Of a stretch of 64,000 nt of DNA, positions 8,005 to 17,433 are shown in pieces. The first letter of the stretch is position 1. The number at the start of each line of letters is the position of its first letter. The DNA is from Fibrobacter sp. UWH6 (lineage in GTDB: Bacteria; Fibrobacterota; Fibrobacteria; Fibrobacterales; Fibrobacteraceae). Location: contig NZ_FRAX01000005.1 in the NCBI RefSeq assembly GCF_900142465.1, forward strand, positions 174,783-238,782, given 5' to 3'. The notes below the pieces were generated by a model, which did not search any database, was not told where the DNA came from, and was given only the letters and a program-made list of their open reading frames with translations. Position numbers and translations under genes: made by a program.

Positions 8005-10992
8005 TTATCTGCAGACCAGAAGGCGGATGGCATCCAGGCGGAGCTGCGGGTTAGAAATAATCTTCTTCCATTCCTGGGCATTCTTGCGGAGCTGCTTCAA
8101 CTGTTCGTTGTTGCCAGCCTTGCCACGCATAATCAGCAAGTGGTTCATGCGCTGGTATTCCTGTTCGGCACGAGCTTCCACAGCTTCTGCAGCCTGTTCG
8201 GCAAGTTCCTTAGCCTTGGCAGTCACCTCACGACGGGCAATAGCCAAGCCTTCCTTACCAAAGTACTTCAGAGTCATGTTCACAGCCGGATTTCCCTGAG
8301 GCACGGCCACATCCTTAAAGGTAGCCTTGGCAAGATCTTCAAGCTTGCTAGACAAGTCTTCGCCATTGGGGTTCACCAGAACGCTAATGTACTTGGGACC
8401 CGCAATGTCAGACACGCCCCATTCTTCAGAAATGGAGAAGTCTACAGCAAAGTTGTACTGCATGAGCAGGCCGCGCATACCGGAGTTCTGCCACATATTG
8501 CAAGACACAGCGCCATTGTCCAAAGTAGTTTCAAAGTCAATCACACCCTGAGACAGCGGATGTTCCAAGCTAACGAAATCCACTTCGTCATGGATCATGG
8601 CTACATTACGGTCAAAGGTAACGGTCAGGCTGGAGGCATCGGAGTAACGAGCATCTTCGTCACCGCCACCACCTTCAGAGAAGTCGCCCACATTCTGGAC
8701 CACACGTCCGCCACCGCCACTGCTACCAGGCACACCGCCCACAGATTCGGGCATCCCCGGCACAGAACCGGCTTCCACCTGAGTTCCCATGGTCACCACA
8801 TAGCAACCCGGAATCTTGCTCTTTTCAATTTCAAGTCCGCGGTTCATCAACGAAGAGAACACCAAAGTTTCAAGTTCAGGTTCAGCATCCACGCGCTGGA
8901 TTTCGTCGGTAATTTCCTTTGCCTTCGCCGGATTGCGGGAGTTGAATTCCAGCAAGCGGTCACGCCCCTTCTCGATGTTCTTGCGCATGGTGTCGCAATC
9001 CTTCTTCACCTGGGGAATGACATTGTCCATGAAGTGCTGCAGGAATTCCTGGGGTTCTGCCAAGGCGGCAATCAACTCGTCGGTGTACTTCAGGAACAGT
9101 TCGCCACCGCTCATCATGGGAGTGCCGAAAGCATTCAAGCCGTTGTGGTACCAGCGGAACATGACTTCCTGACCGGAACCCTTTACATAAGGCACATGGA
9201 TGATAATGTTTTCAGTCTGGCCAATGCGGTCCAGTCGACCGATACGCTGTTCCACCAAGGAAGCGTCCAGCGGCAAGTCAAACAAGATCAAGTGATGGGC
9301 AAACTGGAAGTTACGGCCTTCGGAACCTATTTCAGAAGCGATCAGAAGGTTAGCGCCGTTTTCACGGCTAAAGTTTGCGGCGGCCTTATCGCGGGCCATG
9401 ATGGTCATATTTTCATGGAACATGGAGAAGGCGCCTTCGCCCATGTATTCCGTCAGCAAGGTCTCAAGAGCAAGAACCACCTGAATGGATTCGCAAATCA
9501 GCAGGACCTTGTCGTCCTTATGTTCCTTCAGGAATTGCTTCAACCACACATAGCGTTCGTCCATGCACCAGGCATCGGAGTAGCTGGTGCAAAGCAAACC
9601 GTTTTCCTGAATGTCCGTAGACATATCCAGGTCGTTCTCGGCAGCCACGTTCACCATTTCGCGATAACGTTCGTTAGGTTCCAACGGGATTTCGTCCAAC
9701 ACGCGCTTGGGGAATCCGCCCACGCCCTTACGGGTATTGCGGAACACCACGGAGCCAGTCCCCACGGCATCCACGATACGGCGGATCCATTCATCGGCAG
9801 ACATGGACTTGGCGCTTTCCTGTTCAAGCCAGGGGCGGATCATGGACTTCTTGGGAACAATTTCGTTCAGGTCGTCCCAGCTCATCTGCTGACCAGGATC
9901 GGTAGGCAACTTGTTCAGTTCATTCACCAGTTTGCGGTACGCATCCTGATCCTTGATAAAATTATTGTAATCCGCAAAGCGGACCGGGTCCAACATCTTC
10001 AGTCGGTTAAACTGGGATTCCGGATGGAACTGCAGCGGAGTACCGGTCAAGAGCAACACACCCTTGGAGCGCTGGATCACCGCATTGGCCAGCAAGTATT
10101 CGTGGCTGGTAAATCCATCTTCGCAAACCAGGTGGTGAGCTTCATCGATAATGGTCATGTCCCACTTGACCTTCAGCAAGTCTTCGATCAGGGCCGGCTG
10201 CTTGATCAAGAAGTCGATGGAACAGATGATGTCGTTGGCCTGGGAGAACGGATTGGGCTTATCGTCTTCGTCAGCCACAAACAAGCCCTTCAGGTAGCCT
10301 TCGTCCACCAGGGTAAACAGATGGTTGAAGCGGCGCTTCATTTCCACCAGCCACTGATGCTTCAGAGTTTCGGGAACAATCACCAAGGTACGGGTCACGC
10401 GTCCGCGGGCCTTCAGGGCATGCCAGATCATGCCGGCTTCGATAGTCTTACCCAGGCCCACTTCGTCAGAAAGCATCAGACGGGGCAGAGCGGAGCTGGA
10501 ACAGGCGCGCTGGCACAGATAGTACTGGTGGGGAATCTGGCTTACACGGGGGCCAATCATACCGCGTACCGGCGAAGACTGCCACTTGCAATACAGCTTC
10601 ATGGACTGTTCGCGGCGGAGGAACTGGTCGCTATCGGAAATGCGGTTTTCCTGCAGGGCACGGAACAAGTCGGCGGGCCTAGCAATGGAAATCTTGCCAT
10701 TCAGTTCGGATTCCTTCATGGAACGACCGGCGCGACCTTCATAGACCACCAGCCCATCCACTTCCACCACATTTTCCACCGTAAAGGAAACACCCTTTTC
10801 GCTCTTCGCAGTTTCACCCACGGCAAGCAGGAAACGGTCCACCGGGGCACCCATGGAACGGTAAAGACGAACATCATTCACAGCAGGGAAAGAAATCTTC
10901 ACAATACGGTCCTGAACTTCCGTGACTATGCCGAGTCCCAGAGCAGGTTCCGATTGACTTACGTAGCGTTGGCCAACCTTAAAATTCATCAT
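8005..10992 (-). CDS. RapA-like SNF2-family helicase
   Basis: RapA/HepA proteins bind RNA polymerase and use ATP to help recycle it. This 995-residue protein has an N-terminal Tudor-like region, then the SNF2 ATPase with DEVGLGKTIEAG near residue 175 and IIDEAHH near 280. The C-terminal helicase half contains SEGRNFQFA and QRIGRLDRIGQ near 550-590, and a RapA-type tail follows. There is a Gly/Ser-rich insertion in the tail (about residues 745-770). Two adjacent ATG codons are possible starts. The gene is divergent from the RDD protein gene. I am sure of the family and fairly sure of RNA polymerase recycling as its role. Confidence 0.85.
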   Translation of the reverse strand: MMNFKVGQRYVSQSEPALGLGIVTEVQDRIVKISFPAVNDVRLYRSMGAPVDRFLLAVGETAKSEKGVSFTVENVVEVDGLVVYEGRAGRSMKESELNGKISIARPADLFRALQENRISDSDQFLRREQSMKLYCKWQSSPVRGMIGPRVSQIPHQYYLCQRACSSSALPRLMLSDEVGLGKTIEAGMIWHALKARGRVTRTLVIVPETLKHQWLVEMKRRFNHLFTLVDEGYLKGLFVADEDDKPNPFSQANDIICSIDFLIKQPALIEDLLKVKWDMTIIDEAHHLVCEDGFTSHEYLLANAVIQRSKGVLLLTGTPLQFHPESQFNRLKMLDPVRFADYNNFIKDQDAYRKLVNELNKLPTDPGQQMSWDDLNEIVPKKSMIRPWLEQESAKSMSADEWIRRIVDAVGTGSVVFRNTRKGVGGFPKRVLDEIPLEPNERYREMVNVAAENDLDMSTDIQENGLLCTSYSDAWCMDERYVWLKQFLKEHKDDKVLLICESIQVVLALETLLTEYMGEGAFSMFHENMTIMARDKAAANFSRENGANLLIASEIGSEGRNFQFAHHLILFDLPLDASLVEQRIGRLDRIGQTENIIIHVPYVKGSGQEVMFRWYHNGLNAFGTPMMSGGELFLKYTDELIAALAEPQEFLQHFMDNVIPQVKKDCDTMRKNIEKGRDRLLEFNSRNPAKAKEITDEIQRVDAEPELETLVFSSLMNRGLEIEKSKIPGCYVVTMGTQVEAGSVPGMPESVGGVPGSSGGGGRVVQNVGDFSEGGGGDEDARYSDASSLTVTFDRNVAMIHDEVDFVSLEHPLSQGVIDFETTLDNGAVSCNMWQNSGMRGLLMQYNFAVDFSISEEWGVSDIAGPKYISVLVNPNGEDLSSKLEDLAKATFKDVAVPQGNPAVNMTLKYFGKEGLAIARREVTAKAKELAEQAAEAVEARAEQEYQRMNHLLIMRGKAGNNEQLKQLRKNAQEWKKIISNPQLRLDAIRLLVCR

Positions 10993-11078
10993 AAGCCCCC
11001 AATTTAGTTTTTTTTCAAAATTTCGGCTTCCCTACTACGCCCGACAATATCCGCTTTTTTTGCTACATTGTACCCAGT

Positions 11079-11915
11079 ATGATTTGGTATTATATTGATG
11101 AAAGCATAACCGACGGAGACAGGCGCAAGGGTCCTTATTCTATCGATGAATTAATGGATCTTGTCAAATCCGAAACGGTAAAGCCCCAGACTCTGGTATG
11201 GCACTCAGGTATGAAGGACTGGGTCCGCTGGGAAGATACGGAAGAAGCAAAGAACAATGCTAACCTTTTTGAAAAGGGGGAATCCGCAGAAGGTTCCGCC
11301 CTTTCCGACGAAGAGCAAATCAAGGCAGCCCTAGAAGCCATCCTGGCAGAACATAAGGCCTCCAAGCGCTACGCCGGATTCTTCGTCCGCGCCGCCGCCT
11401 ATTTCGTCGACAACCTCATCCTTTCTGCATTCGGAATCGTCATCCTCATGGTCCTGAGCGCAATGCAGCTGGCCGACCTGAACGCCATTTCCGAAGCAAT
11501 GAACGCCTACATCGCAGACCCCACCGCCGAAGACGCCATGAGCAAGATCCTGGAAGCCCCCGGCACCCATCTGTTCCTATCCATCTGGGGTATCGTGCAG
11601 GGCATTTACTTCATCGTCTTTACCGCAATAAAGTCCGCCACCCCCGGCAAGAAGTTGTTCAAGATCCATGTGGAACCCGCCTACAGCATCAGTACCGTCA
11701 GCGGAATCGCAAAGGTTAGCTGGGTTCTCAGCACATTGCGTTATGTGGCAAGCCTTTTCACCCAGTTCACCTTGATGTTCTACGGCATCGGCTATCTGGT
11801 GGTCATGATTGACCCCAAGCGCAGATCCCTTCATGACTGGATTGCAAGAACCTACGTGGTTCACGACACAAGTGTTAAAATCAAAGTTCGTCCCGACGAC
11901 GATCAGGAGAAATAG
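11079..11915 (+). CDS. GYF_2-RDD family membrane protein
   Basis: A 278-residue inner-membrane protein. Residues 1-60 form a GYF_2 (DUF4339) module, recognisable by MIWYYIDE, KGPYSIDEL and WHSGMKDWVRW, which is often a protein-interaction domain. An RDD domain with several membrane spans follows from about residue 90, starting with KRYAGFFVRAAAYFVDN and ending DPKRRSLHDWIARTYVV. RDD proteins have diverse or unknown roles, some in ion homeostasis. No ribosome site is visible before the ATG. It lies five bases before murA and may share its transcript; a functional link is not evident. Confidence 0.75.
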   Translation: MIWYYIDESITDGDRRKGPYSIDELMDLVKSETVKPQTLVWHSGMKDWVRWEDTEEAKNNANLFEKGESAEGSALSDEEQIKAALEAILAEHKASKRYAGFFVRAAAYFVDNLILSAFGIVILMVLSAMQLADLNAISEAMNAYIADPTAEDAMSKILEAPGTHLFLSIWGIVQGIYFIVFTAIKSATPGKKLFKIHVEPAYSISTVSGIAKVSWVLSTLRYVASLFTQFTLMFYGIGYLVVMIDPKRRSLHDWIARTYVVHDTSVKIKVRPDDDQEK

Positions 11916-11920
11916 TTTAT

Positions 11921-13204
11921 ATGTATCGTTTTGAAGTTCACCAGGCGGTAAAACCTCTCGAAGGTGAAGTCGAAATTTCCGGCGCAAAGAATGCCGTGCT
12001 TGCCGTGATGGCAGCCGCTCTCCTGGCCGACGGCGTTTCCGAAATTACAAACGTCCCCCACCTGAAAGACATGAAGACCATGTCTGACGTGCTCCGCGTT
12101 ATCGGTTGCCGTATCAGCGGTGAATCCCACCAGCTTAAAATCGACACCCGCGGTGCCGACCATCTGGAAGCCCCCTACGAACTGGTAAAGACCATGCGCG
12201 CCAGCTTCTATGTGTTGGGACCTCTGGTGGCCCGCTTCGGACGTTGCCGCGTTTCTCTCCCCGGTGGATGCGCCTGGGGCCCCCGCCCCGTGGACTTGCA
12301 TTTGAAGGGTCTTGAAGCCCTAGGTGCAAAAATCACATTGACCCGCGGTTATGTAGAAGCAACCTGTGAAGGACGTCTCCCCGGCGGTAACTTCAACTTC
12401 CCCATTTCTTCTGTAGGCGCCACCGTCAACGTGTTGATGGCAGCCACTCTCGCCAAGGGCACCAGCGTTCTTCAGAATGCCGCCCTTGAACCCGAAATTG
12501 ACAACCTGGTGGACTTCCTCAACTCCATGGGTGCCAAGATCCAGGGCCGCGGAACCCGCACCCTTACCGTGCAGGGCGTGGAAGCTCTCCGTCCGGGCAA
12601 GTGCTTTACCATTCCCGACCGTATCGAAGCAGGCACCTTCCTTTGCGCAGCCGCCATCACCCGCGGATGCATCAAGGTCACCAAGGTCTTTCCCGAACAT
12701 ATCGCCAGCACCCTGGACGCCTTCCGCGATATGGGCTGCAAGGTGGAAGTGGGCAACGACTGGGCTCAGGTTGACGCCCGCGGCGTAGAACTGAAGCCTA
12801 TCAACGTCACCACCCTCCCCTACCCCGGCTACCCCACCGACATGCAGGCTCCGCTGATGGCAACTCTCGTTTCCATCCCGGGCAACAGCACCATCCAGGA
12901 TACAGTCTACAACGACCGCTTCAAGCACGTGGCAGAACTGCAGCGTCTTGGCGCAGACATCCAGGTGAACGGCAACACCGCCATCATCAAGGGCGGCACC
13001 AAGCTGGAAGGTACCGATATCATGGGTAGCGACCTGCGTGCAACAGCCGCACTGGTTCTGGCCGCATTCATTTCCGAAGGCGAAAGTACCGTCAGCCGCG
13101 TGTACCATCTGGACCGCGGTTACGAAGACTTCGAAAATAAAGTCGCTAAGATCGGCGGCGTAGTGATCCGTCACTCCGACGACGAAGAAGAAGATAATTT
13201 CTGA
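11921..13204 (+). CDS. murA: UDP-N-acetylglucosamine 1-carboxyvinyltransferase
   Basis: MurA transfers enolpyruvate from PEP to UDP-GlcNAc, the first committed step of peptidoglycan synthesis, in the cytoplasm. The 427-residue protein has the family's normal length. The catalytic loop reads PGGCAWGPRPVDLHL, with the fosfomycin-reactive cysteine at about residue 115 retained. GAKNAVLAVMAA at the N-terminus and the YPTDMQAP and NDRFKHVAEL blocks are also diagnostic. The start follows the RDD gene stop by five bases with AGGAGA upstream. The C-terminal tail is acidic. The 390 bases downstream contain no gene. Confidence 0.96.
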   Translation: MYRFEVHQAVKPLEGEVEISGAKNAVLAVMAAALLADGVSEITNVPHLKDMKTMSDVLRVIGCRISGESHQLKIDTRGADHLEAPYELVKTMRASFYVLGPLVARFGRCRVSLPGGCAWGPRPVDLHLKGLEALGAKITLTRGYVEATCEGRLPGGNFNFPISSVGATVNVLMAATLAKGTSVLQNAALEPEIDNLVDFLNSMGAKIQGRGTRTLTVQGVEALRPGKCFTIPDRIEAGTFLCAAAITRGCIKVTKVFPEHIASTLDAFRDMGCKVEVGNDWAQVDARGVELKPINVTTLPYPGYPTDMQAPLMATLVSIPGNSTIQDTVYNDRFKHVAELQRLGADIQVNGNTAIIKGGTKLEGTDIMGSDLRATAALVLAAFISEGESTVSRVYHLDRGYEDFENKVAKIGGVVIRHSDDEEEDNF

Positions 13205-13260
13205 TAATGATGCAAGGGAGGAGCTATTCCACCCTTGATTCATTCACCAAATTGACCAAA

Positions 13261-13472
13261 TTACTGACCAAATTGGTCCAAAGGCGTCGTTTGGTCAGTA
13301 AAAAAAGAATACCTTTTCCCAACGGAAGAGGTTTTTTGTTTTTGTCTTACTAACCAAATTGACAAAAAAACGATGTTTGGTTAGTATATATATTCCAATT
13401 TTCAAGAAAACACTATATATAAACTAATTTCTTACTAACCAAACTTTCTTACATTCGACATTAGGTTAGTAA
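13261..13472. repeat. Three spaced 12-17-12 hairpin elements
   Basis: Three elements share one plan: a 12-base arm TTACTRACCAAA, a 17-base spacer and the complementary arm. They lie at 13261-13301 (12 of 12 paired), 13347-13387 (11 of 12) and 13432-13472 (11 of 12), starting 86 and 85 bases apart. The spacers differ completely. Single half-sites (ACCAAA) precede the first element. The rest of the 13205-13540 gap is AT-rich with no gene. Confidence 0.8.
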
Positions 13473-13546
13473 ACCCCGAAAAAAAAAACTCCCACACACG
13501 CGAATTCCACTTCCGCACCCCATTCAAAACCTTAAGGCAAAAAAAA

Positions 13547-13575
13547 TCCGGCGCAGCGGGCTGCGTCGGACTTTT
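13547..13575. terminator. Bidirectional terminator
   Basis: TCCGGCGCAG pairs with CTGCGTCGGA around CGGG. TTTTT follows on the plus strand, and an A-run precedes it that reads as T on the minus strand. It closes the murA side and the tol operon, which converge here. Confidence 0.85.
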
Positions 13576-13597
13576 TCATTTTTATGTAGGTAAAATT

Positions 13598-14599
13598 CTA
13601 CGGATTTGCAGTGGGGGCAGCAGGTGCGGGGGCTGCGGCGGGATTTGCGGATTCTACGGCAGGAGCGGCGGAGGGGTCAGCGGGGGCTGCGGCAGGTGCT
13701 TTTTCCGCAACGGGCTGAGCTTCCAGGGGTACTTCCTTAGGCACGCAAGCTTCTACAGGAGCGCCTTCCTTAACCTTGTCTTCCTTTTCCAGGATTTCCT
13801 GGAGCATTTCGGCGGCCTGTTCGAACTCGCCGGTAGTTTCGCAAGACTTGTTAGAAAGAATCTTCTGCAGATACTGCTTCTGCATATCGATATCGCATTC
13901 ATCGCTGTAGATGCTAGCCAGCTTGAACATCGCCGGGCAAGTCTTCTGACCATCGGGGAATGCTTCGGACATACGGGCGAAAACCTTCTTGGCCTTATCC
14001 ATCTGATTTACTTCAATCAGGCAGAGAGCCATCCAGTACAGAGAATTTTCGGCAAGTTCGCCGGTCTTCATCTGTTCATAGACCTGCTTAAAGCCGGAGT
14101 AGGCCAGCTTATATTCGCTACGGTGATAGTCGCTGCGAGCAGTATTGAACATGGCTTCCGCTTCCACAAGCTTTTCAGCTTCGCGTTCCAGGCTGTCCAT
14201 AGAAACAGGAGCCGGAGCGCCGCTGACCACAACCTTCTTGGCAAGGATCTTGTCAGACTTACCCAACAGCATGTCCAGACGATACAGAATTTCTTCCTGT
14301 CTAGAGTCATTGCGTTCAGATTCGTCGGACACTCGACGAGAAAGCATGGTAATTTCAGCCTGCATACGCTTTTGAGCCAGGGAGGCCGCTTCCAGACGAG
14401 CCAAAGCCGAGTCCAGTTCTGCACGCAGGGAATCATTCTGAGCGCCCAGAGTTTCTACGGTATAGGCAGCATTCTTCTGCACGGTAGTCTGCACGTCCGT
14501 GCCAACAGCCTTCATTTCCTGAGTGCGGAGCATGGTCACCTGACTACAGCCAGTGAGTGCCAGCGCGACAACAGCAATACCCAAAGCCAATCGTTTCAT
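13598..14599 (-). CDS. Tol-Pal system lipoprotein, CpoB/YbgF-like
   Basis: The last gene of the Tol-Pal operon. The ATG at 14599 follows GAGG on the message; a GTG two codons earlier is less likely. The signal peptide ends in a lipobox LTGC, so the product is a lipoprotein, whereas E. coli CpoB is periplasmic and soluble. Residues about 55-100 form a coiled coil, as in the CpoB trimerisation region. Residues about 150-260 contain TPR-like helices (ARSDYHRSEYKLAYSGF). The tail is Pro/Ala-rich. CpoB coordinates peptidoglycan synthesis with outer-membrane constriction; the assignment rests on position and architecture. Confidence 0.75.
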   Translation of the reverse strand: MKRLALGIAVVALALTGCSQVTMLRTQEMKAVGTDVQTTVQKNAAYTVETLGAQNDSLRAELDSALARLEAASLAQKRMQAEITMLSRRVSDESERNDSRQEEILYRLDMLLGKSDKILAKKVVVSGAPAPVSMDSLEREAEKLVEAEAMFNTARSDYHRSEYKLAYSGFKQVYEQMKTGELAENSLYWMALCLIEVNQMDKAKKVFARMSEAFPDGQKTCPAMFKLASIYSDECDIDMQKQYLQKILSNKSCETTGEFEQAAEMLQEILEKEDKVKEGAPVEACVPKEVPLEAQPVAEKAPAAAPADPSAAPAVESANPAAAPAPAAPTANP

Positions 14600-14667
14600 A
14601 TACACCTCGCTATAAAACCAGCGAAAAATAAACGTTCAAGTCCACATTATTCATTGGCCTCAATCAT

Positions 14668-14685
14668 GAGCAAGCAAGCTTGCTC
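14668..14685. repeat. Small palindrome between pal and cpoB
   Basis: GAGCAAGC and GCTTGCTC pair around AA in the 99-base gap. No T-run follows on the transcribed strand, so it is not an obvious terminator. It may affect message stability. Confidence 0.4.
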
Positions 14686-14698
14686 GCGACACCCGGCT

Positions 14699-15298
14699 CT
14701 AGTCCTTAATATTCACGCGGAAGTTAGCGCGACGGTTCTGAGAATAGGCTTCTTCAGAGGAACCTTCAGCCTTGGGAGCTTCCTTACCGTAGCTAACAGA
14801 TTCCATGCGCTTGTTGTCGATGCCGTAAGCAGCCAGGAATTCCTTCACCTTCATGGCGCGCTTTGCACCCAGGGTAAAGTTGTAATCTTCGGTACCGCGA
14901 GCATCGGTATGGCCTTCGATAGTGATGGTGAAGCGTTCTTCCTTGATCAGGAGTTCGCCAACCTGGGCCAGCAATTCCTTAGCCTTTTCAGTCAGTTCGG
15001 AACGGTCAAAGTCAAAGTAGACGTCTTCGCTCATGATCTGGTTGATCAGCTGTTCCAGACGGGCACGTTCTGCTTCAAGGCGGGCACGTTCTGCAGCAAG
15101 GCGTTCAGCTTCAAGGCGAGCCTGTTCTGCAGCCAGGGAATCCTGGTTCACGGGAGCAGATTCAACAGCGGGAGCTGCTTCTGCAGCAGGAGCCTGTTCT
15201 GCAGCGGGATCCGTTACAGGGGGCTGCTTCTTGGAGCAAGCGACAAGGGCGAGGGAGGCGGTAGTAACCACCAGGGCGAGTTTAACGAAGTTCTTCAT
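14699..15298 (-). CDS. pal: Peptidoglycan-associated lipoprotein Pal
   Basis: Pal anchors the outer membrane to peptidoglycan and is the target of TolB. The 199-residue protein has a signal peptide with lipobox LVAC, an Ala/Pro/Glu-rich linker and a helical repeat of RLEAERARLEAE type at residues about 55-85. The OmpA-like domain follows, starting YFDFDRSEL and containing TIEGHTDARGTEDYN and the NRRANFRV terminus that bind diaminopimelate-containing peptidoglycan. The charged helical repeat between anchor and domain is longer than in E. coli Pal. It sits between tolB and the CpoB-like gene on the same strand. Confidence 0.93.
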   Translation of the reverse strand: MKNFVKLALVVTTASLALVACSKKQPPVTDPAAEQAPAAEAAPAVESAPVNQDSLAAEQARLEAERLAAERARLEAERARLEQLINQIMSEDVYFDFDRSELTEKAKELLAQVGELLIKEERFTITIEGHTDARGTEDYNFTLGAKRAMKVKEFLAAYGIDNKRMESVSYGKEAPKAEGSSEEAYSQNRRANFRVNIKD

Positions 15299-15315
15299 TT
15301 TGCACCTTCTTTTGT

Positions 15316-16626
15316 TTATTGTTTATTATCGTCTTCATAGAAGAAGGACCAGGTAGGCGCGGTGTTTTCGCCGGAGTTGGTAATACGGGTCACGTTGGAT
15401 CCGTCCTTCCTCATGATATAAATCTGATAGCTTCCGCTGCGGTTACTTGCGAAAGCGATGAGCTTACCATCGGGAGACCAGGTGGGATGCTCGTTGTTGC
15501 CTGCGTTGTTGGTCAGCTGTACAATGTCAGAGCCATCCAGGGCGCAGGTATAAATATTCATCTTGCCATTATCCATGGAAGTATAGGCAATGCGATCCCC
15601 TTCAGGAGACCAGCTGGCACGTTCATTGTAACGGCCCATGAAAGTCACGCGGCGCATATCGCTGCCATCCTTGCCCATCACAAAAATCTGAGGTCCACCG
15701 CCACGGTCACTGGTAAACAGGACTTCGCTGGCAAAGGGGCTCCAGGCAGGGCTGGTCTGATTGCTCTTCAGATAGGCAAACTTCCTGGCCTTCCCCGTTT
15801 CAGGATTACCGATATACAGATCCGTCTTACCGTCTACGGTACTGGAGAAAAGTAATTCGCCAGTTTTGGGATTTACAGCAGGACTATACGTCTGATCTAG
15901 ATGAGGGAACAAAGACTTAATAGGTCCGCCAAACGTCTTGGAATAAAGCTTGGGGCGGTGAGTCTGGAAGTTCACAAAGATCAAGCCCTTATTGCCGCGG
16001 GTCCATACAGGCATCATGCTGATGGTCGTATCGCGAGTAATCTGGGAACGATGGAAACCATCGTAGTCAGAAACCACAACCTGCTTGACTCCATCGATCT
16101 TGGATACATAGGCCAGCTTGGTGGAGGCAACACCACGTTCGCCCCACAAACGGTAAATGACCTGGTCAAAGAACTTGTGCATGGCACGGCGAAGGTCCTG
16201 CTGACTGATAGTATAGGCTTCGCCCAGCATCATGTCCTTGGTCTGAGCCACATAAAGGAAACATTCCAGACGGAGCTTGCCACCTTCAGCCGGAGTCACC
16301 TTACCGGTAATGTAGTGCTTGGCACGATTCTTACTGAACAAGGCCAAGTTGAACTTGTCAGAAGCAATCACTTCGAAACGTCCAGAGAGTTCTGCATCTC
16401 GGGTAATGATCTGATGAGGTTTTTCCTCGATCCACTCAATGGCACCCTTGGTTTCGGTAAAAGGCACAATGCCAATGGGCATAGTCTTGAACACCGAAAT
16501 ACCAACGTCTACCGCAATGGTATCAATGGCAGCAAAGCTTGCGACCGGGGAAAACAGCAGGTACGCAAAGAACAGTACCAGAGCCCAGGACAGAAACTTA
16601 GAGATAGCCTTGATTTTTTCAATCAT
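15316..16626 (-). CDS. tolB: Tol-Pal translocation protein TolB
   Basis: TolB is the periplasmic beta-propeller that links TolA with Pal during cell constriction. The 436-residue protein has an N-terminal membrane or signal segment (residues about 10-30), a TolB N-domain and five to six propeller blades. The blades show the typical repeats PVWTRGNKGLIFVN, PAWSPFASEVLFTSDRGG, ASWSPEGDRIAYTS and PTWSPDGKLIAFASNRSG. It lies 17 bases before pal and 19 bases after the TolA/TonB-like gene. An unusually hydrophobic N-terminus suggests a long signal peptide. Confidence 0.93.
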   Translation of the reverse strand: MIEKIKAISKFLSWALVLFFAYLLFSPVASFAAIDTIAVDVGISVFKTMPIGIVPFTETKGAIEWIEEKPHQIITRDAELSGRFEVIASDKFNLALFSKNRAKHYITGKVTPAEGGKLRLECFLYVAQTKDMMLGEAYTISQQDLRRAMHKFFDQVIYRLWGERGVASTKLAYVSKIDGVKQVVVSDYDGFHRSQITRDTTISMMPVWTRGNKGLIFVNFQTHRPKLYSKTFGGPIKSLFPHLDQTYSPAVNPKTGELLFSSTVDGKTDLYIGNPETGKARKFAYLKSNQTSPAWSPFASEVLFTSDRGGGPQIFVMGKDGSDMRRVTFMGRYNERASWSPEGDRIAYTSMDNGKMNIYTCALDGSDIVQLTNNAGNNEHPTWSPDGKLIAFASNRSGSYQIYIMRKDGSNVTRITNSGENTAPTWSFFYEDDNKQ

Positions 16627-16645
16627 ATCCGATCACACCTCTATA

Positions 16646-17422
16646 TTAATTCGGCGTAAAGTTAAAATGCAACGTCAAGCTGGGAGCTCTAAAATTAAGC
16701 GGAAGCTCCGGAGCCTTGGAAATCGAGACCGCACGAACAGACAAATGATCCCAGGTCTTGTTACCCGAAGAACGCTTCAGCGTAATTCCAGTAATGCCTC
16801 CAAAACGGTCAATGGTAAACTGCACCGTGGTCTTCACGCTCTTCTTCACAGACAAACTATTGGGAGGATTGAAGTTCGCCATGATAATGCGTTTCAGCTG
16901 TTCCAGGTAGACCTGCATCAACGGGTCCATGTCAACAGAACCCACAGGATTCAAGCTGGGCGCTTCTACAGCGGCCGGCAAATCCAGGTCATCCACGTCA
17001 AAGTCATCTACCGGCTCCGGCTCGGGTTCCGGTTCCGGCTGCGGTTCCGGTTTTTCTTCCGGCTCGGGTTCCGGCTTCTTTTCTTCTTCGGGTTTGATGT
17101 CCGGCGGAAGTTCCTTATTTACCTTGGGCTTCGGCTCAGGCTTAGGTTTCACGTCGGGCTTAGGCTGTTCCTTAGGCGGATCAGGCGGAATTTCTGGGGG
17201 CTTAGGACGAGGCGGTCTGGGGCGAGCCTTCGGAGGCTGTTGCACCTGCACCATCTCGAACACGGGAATGGGTTCCGGTTCCTGCTTGAAATTCACAAAG
17301 TGAATACCAATACAAATTCCTGCGATCACCATATGGAACACAACGGCGCAAATGATGATTCGCACCATCATTCCATCGCCTTCGCTAGAGAAGTAGCGGA
17401 TTTGTTCCTTACGTTCGCTCAC
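16646..17422 (-). CDS. TolA/TonB-like energy transducer
   Basis: A 258-residue protein with one N-terminal membrane span (VRIIICAVVFHMVIAGICI), a long Pro/Lys/Glu-rich periplasmic stalk at residues about 60-150 (PKPEPKPK, PEPEPEPEPV) and a C-terminal TonB-type domain (IMANFNPPNS, VQFTIDRFGGITGI). It stands where tolA stands in other Tol operons, so I infer it transmits proton-motive force from TolQR to TolB-Pal. The stalk resembles TonB more than the Ala-rich TolA helix, and a TonB role is possible. It lies 11 bases after tolR. Confidence 0.85.
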   Translation of the reverse strand: MSERKEQIRYFSSEGDGMMVRIIICAVVFHMVIAGICIGIHFVNFKQEPEPIPVFEMVQVQQPPKARPRPPRPKPPEIPPDPPKEQPKPDVKPKPEPKPKVNKELPPDIKPEEEKKPEPEPEEKPEPQPEPEPEPEPVDDFDVDDLDLPAAVEAPSLNPVGSVDMDPLMQVYLEQLKRIIMANFNPPNSLSVKKSVKTTVQFTIDRFGGITGITLKRSSGNKTWDHLSVRAVSISKAPELPLNFRAPSLTLHFNFTPN

Positions 17423-17433
17423 TAAAATAATCC

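Noticed and set aside
8140..11007. A 955-codon open frame on the plus strand opposite the RapA-like gene
   Set aside because: Antisense shadow of a clear SNF2-family gene; no start site or domain.
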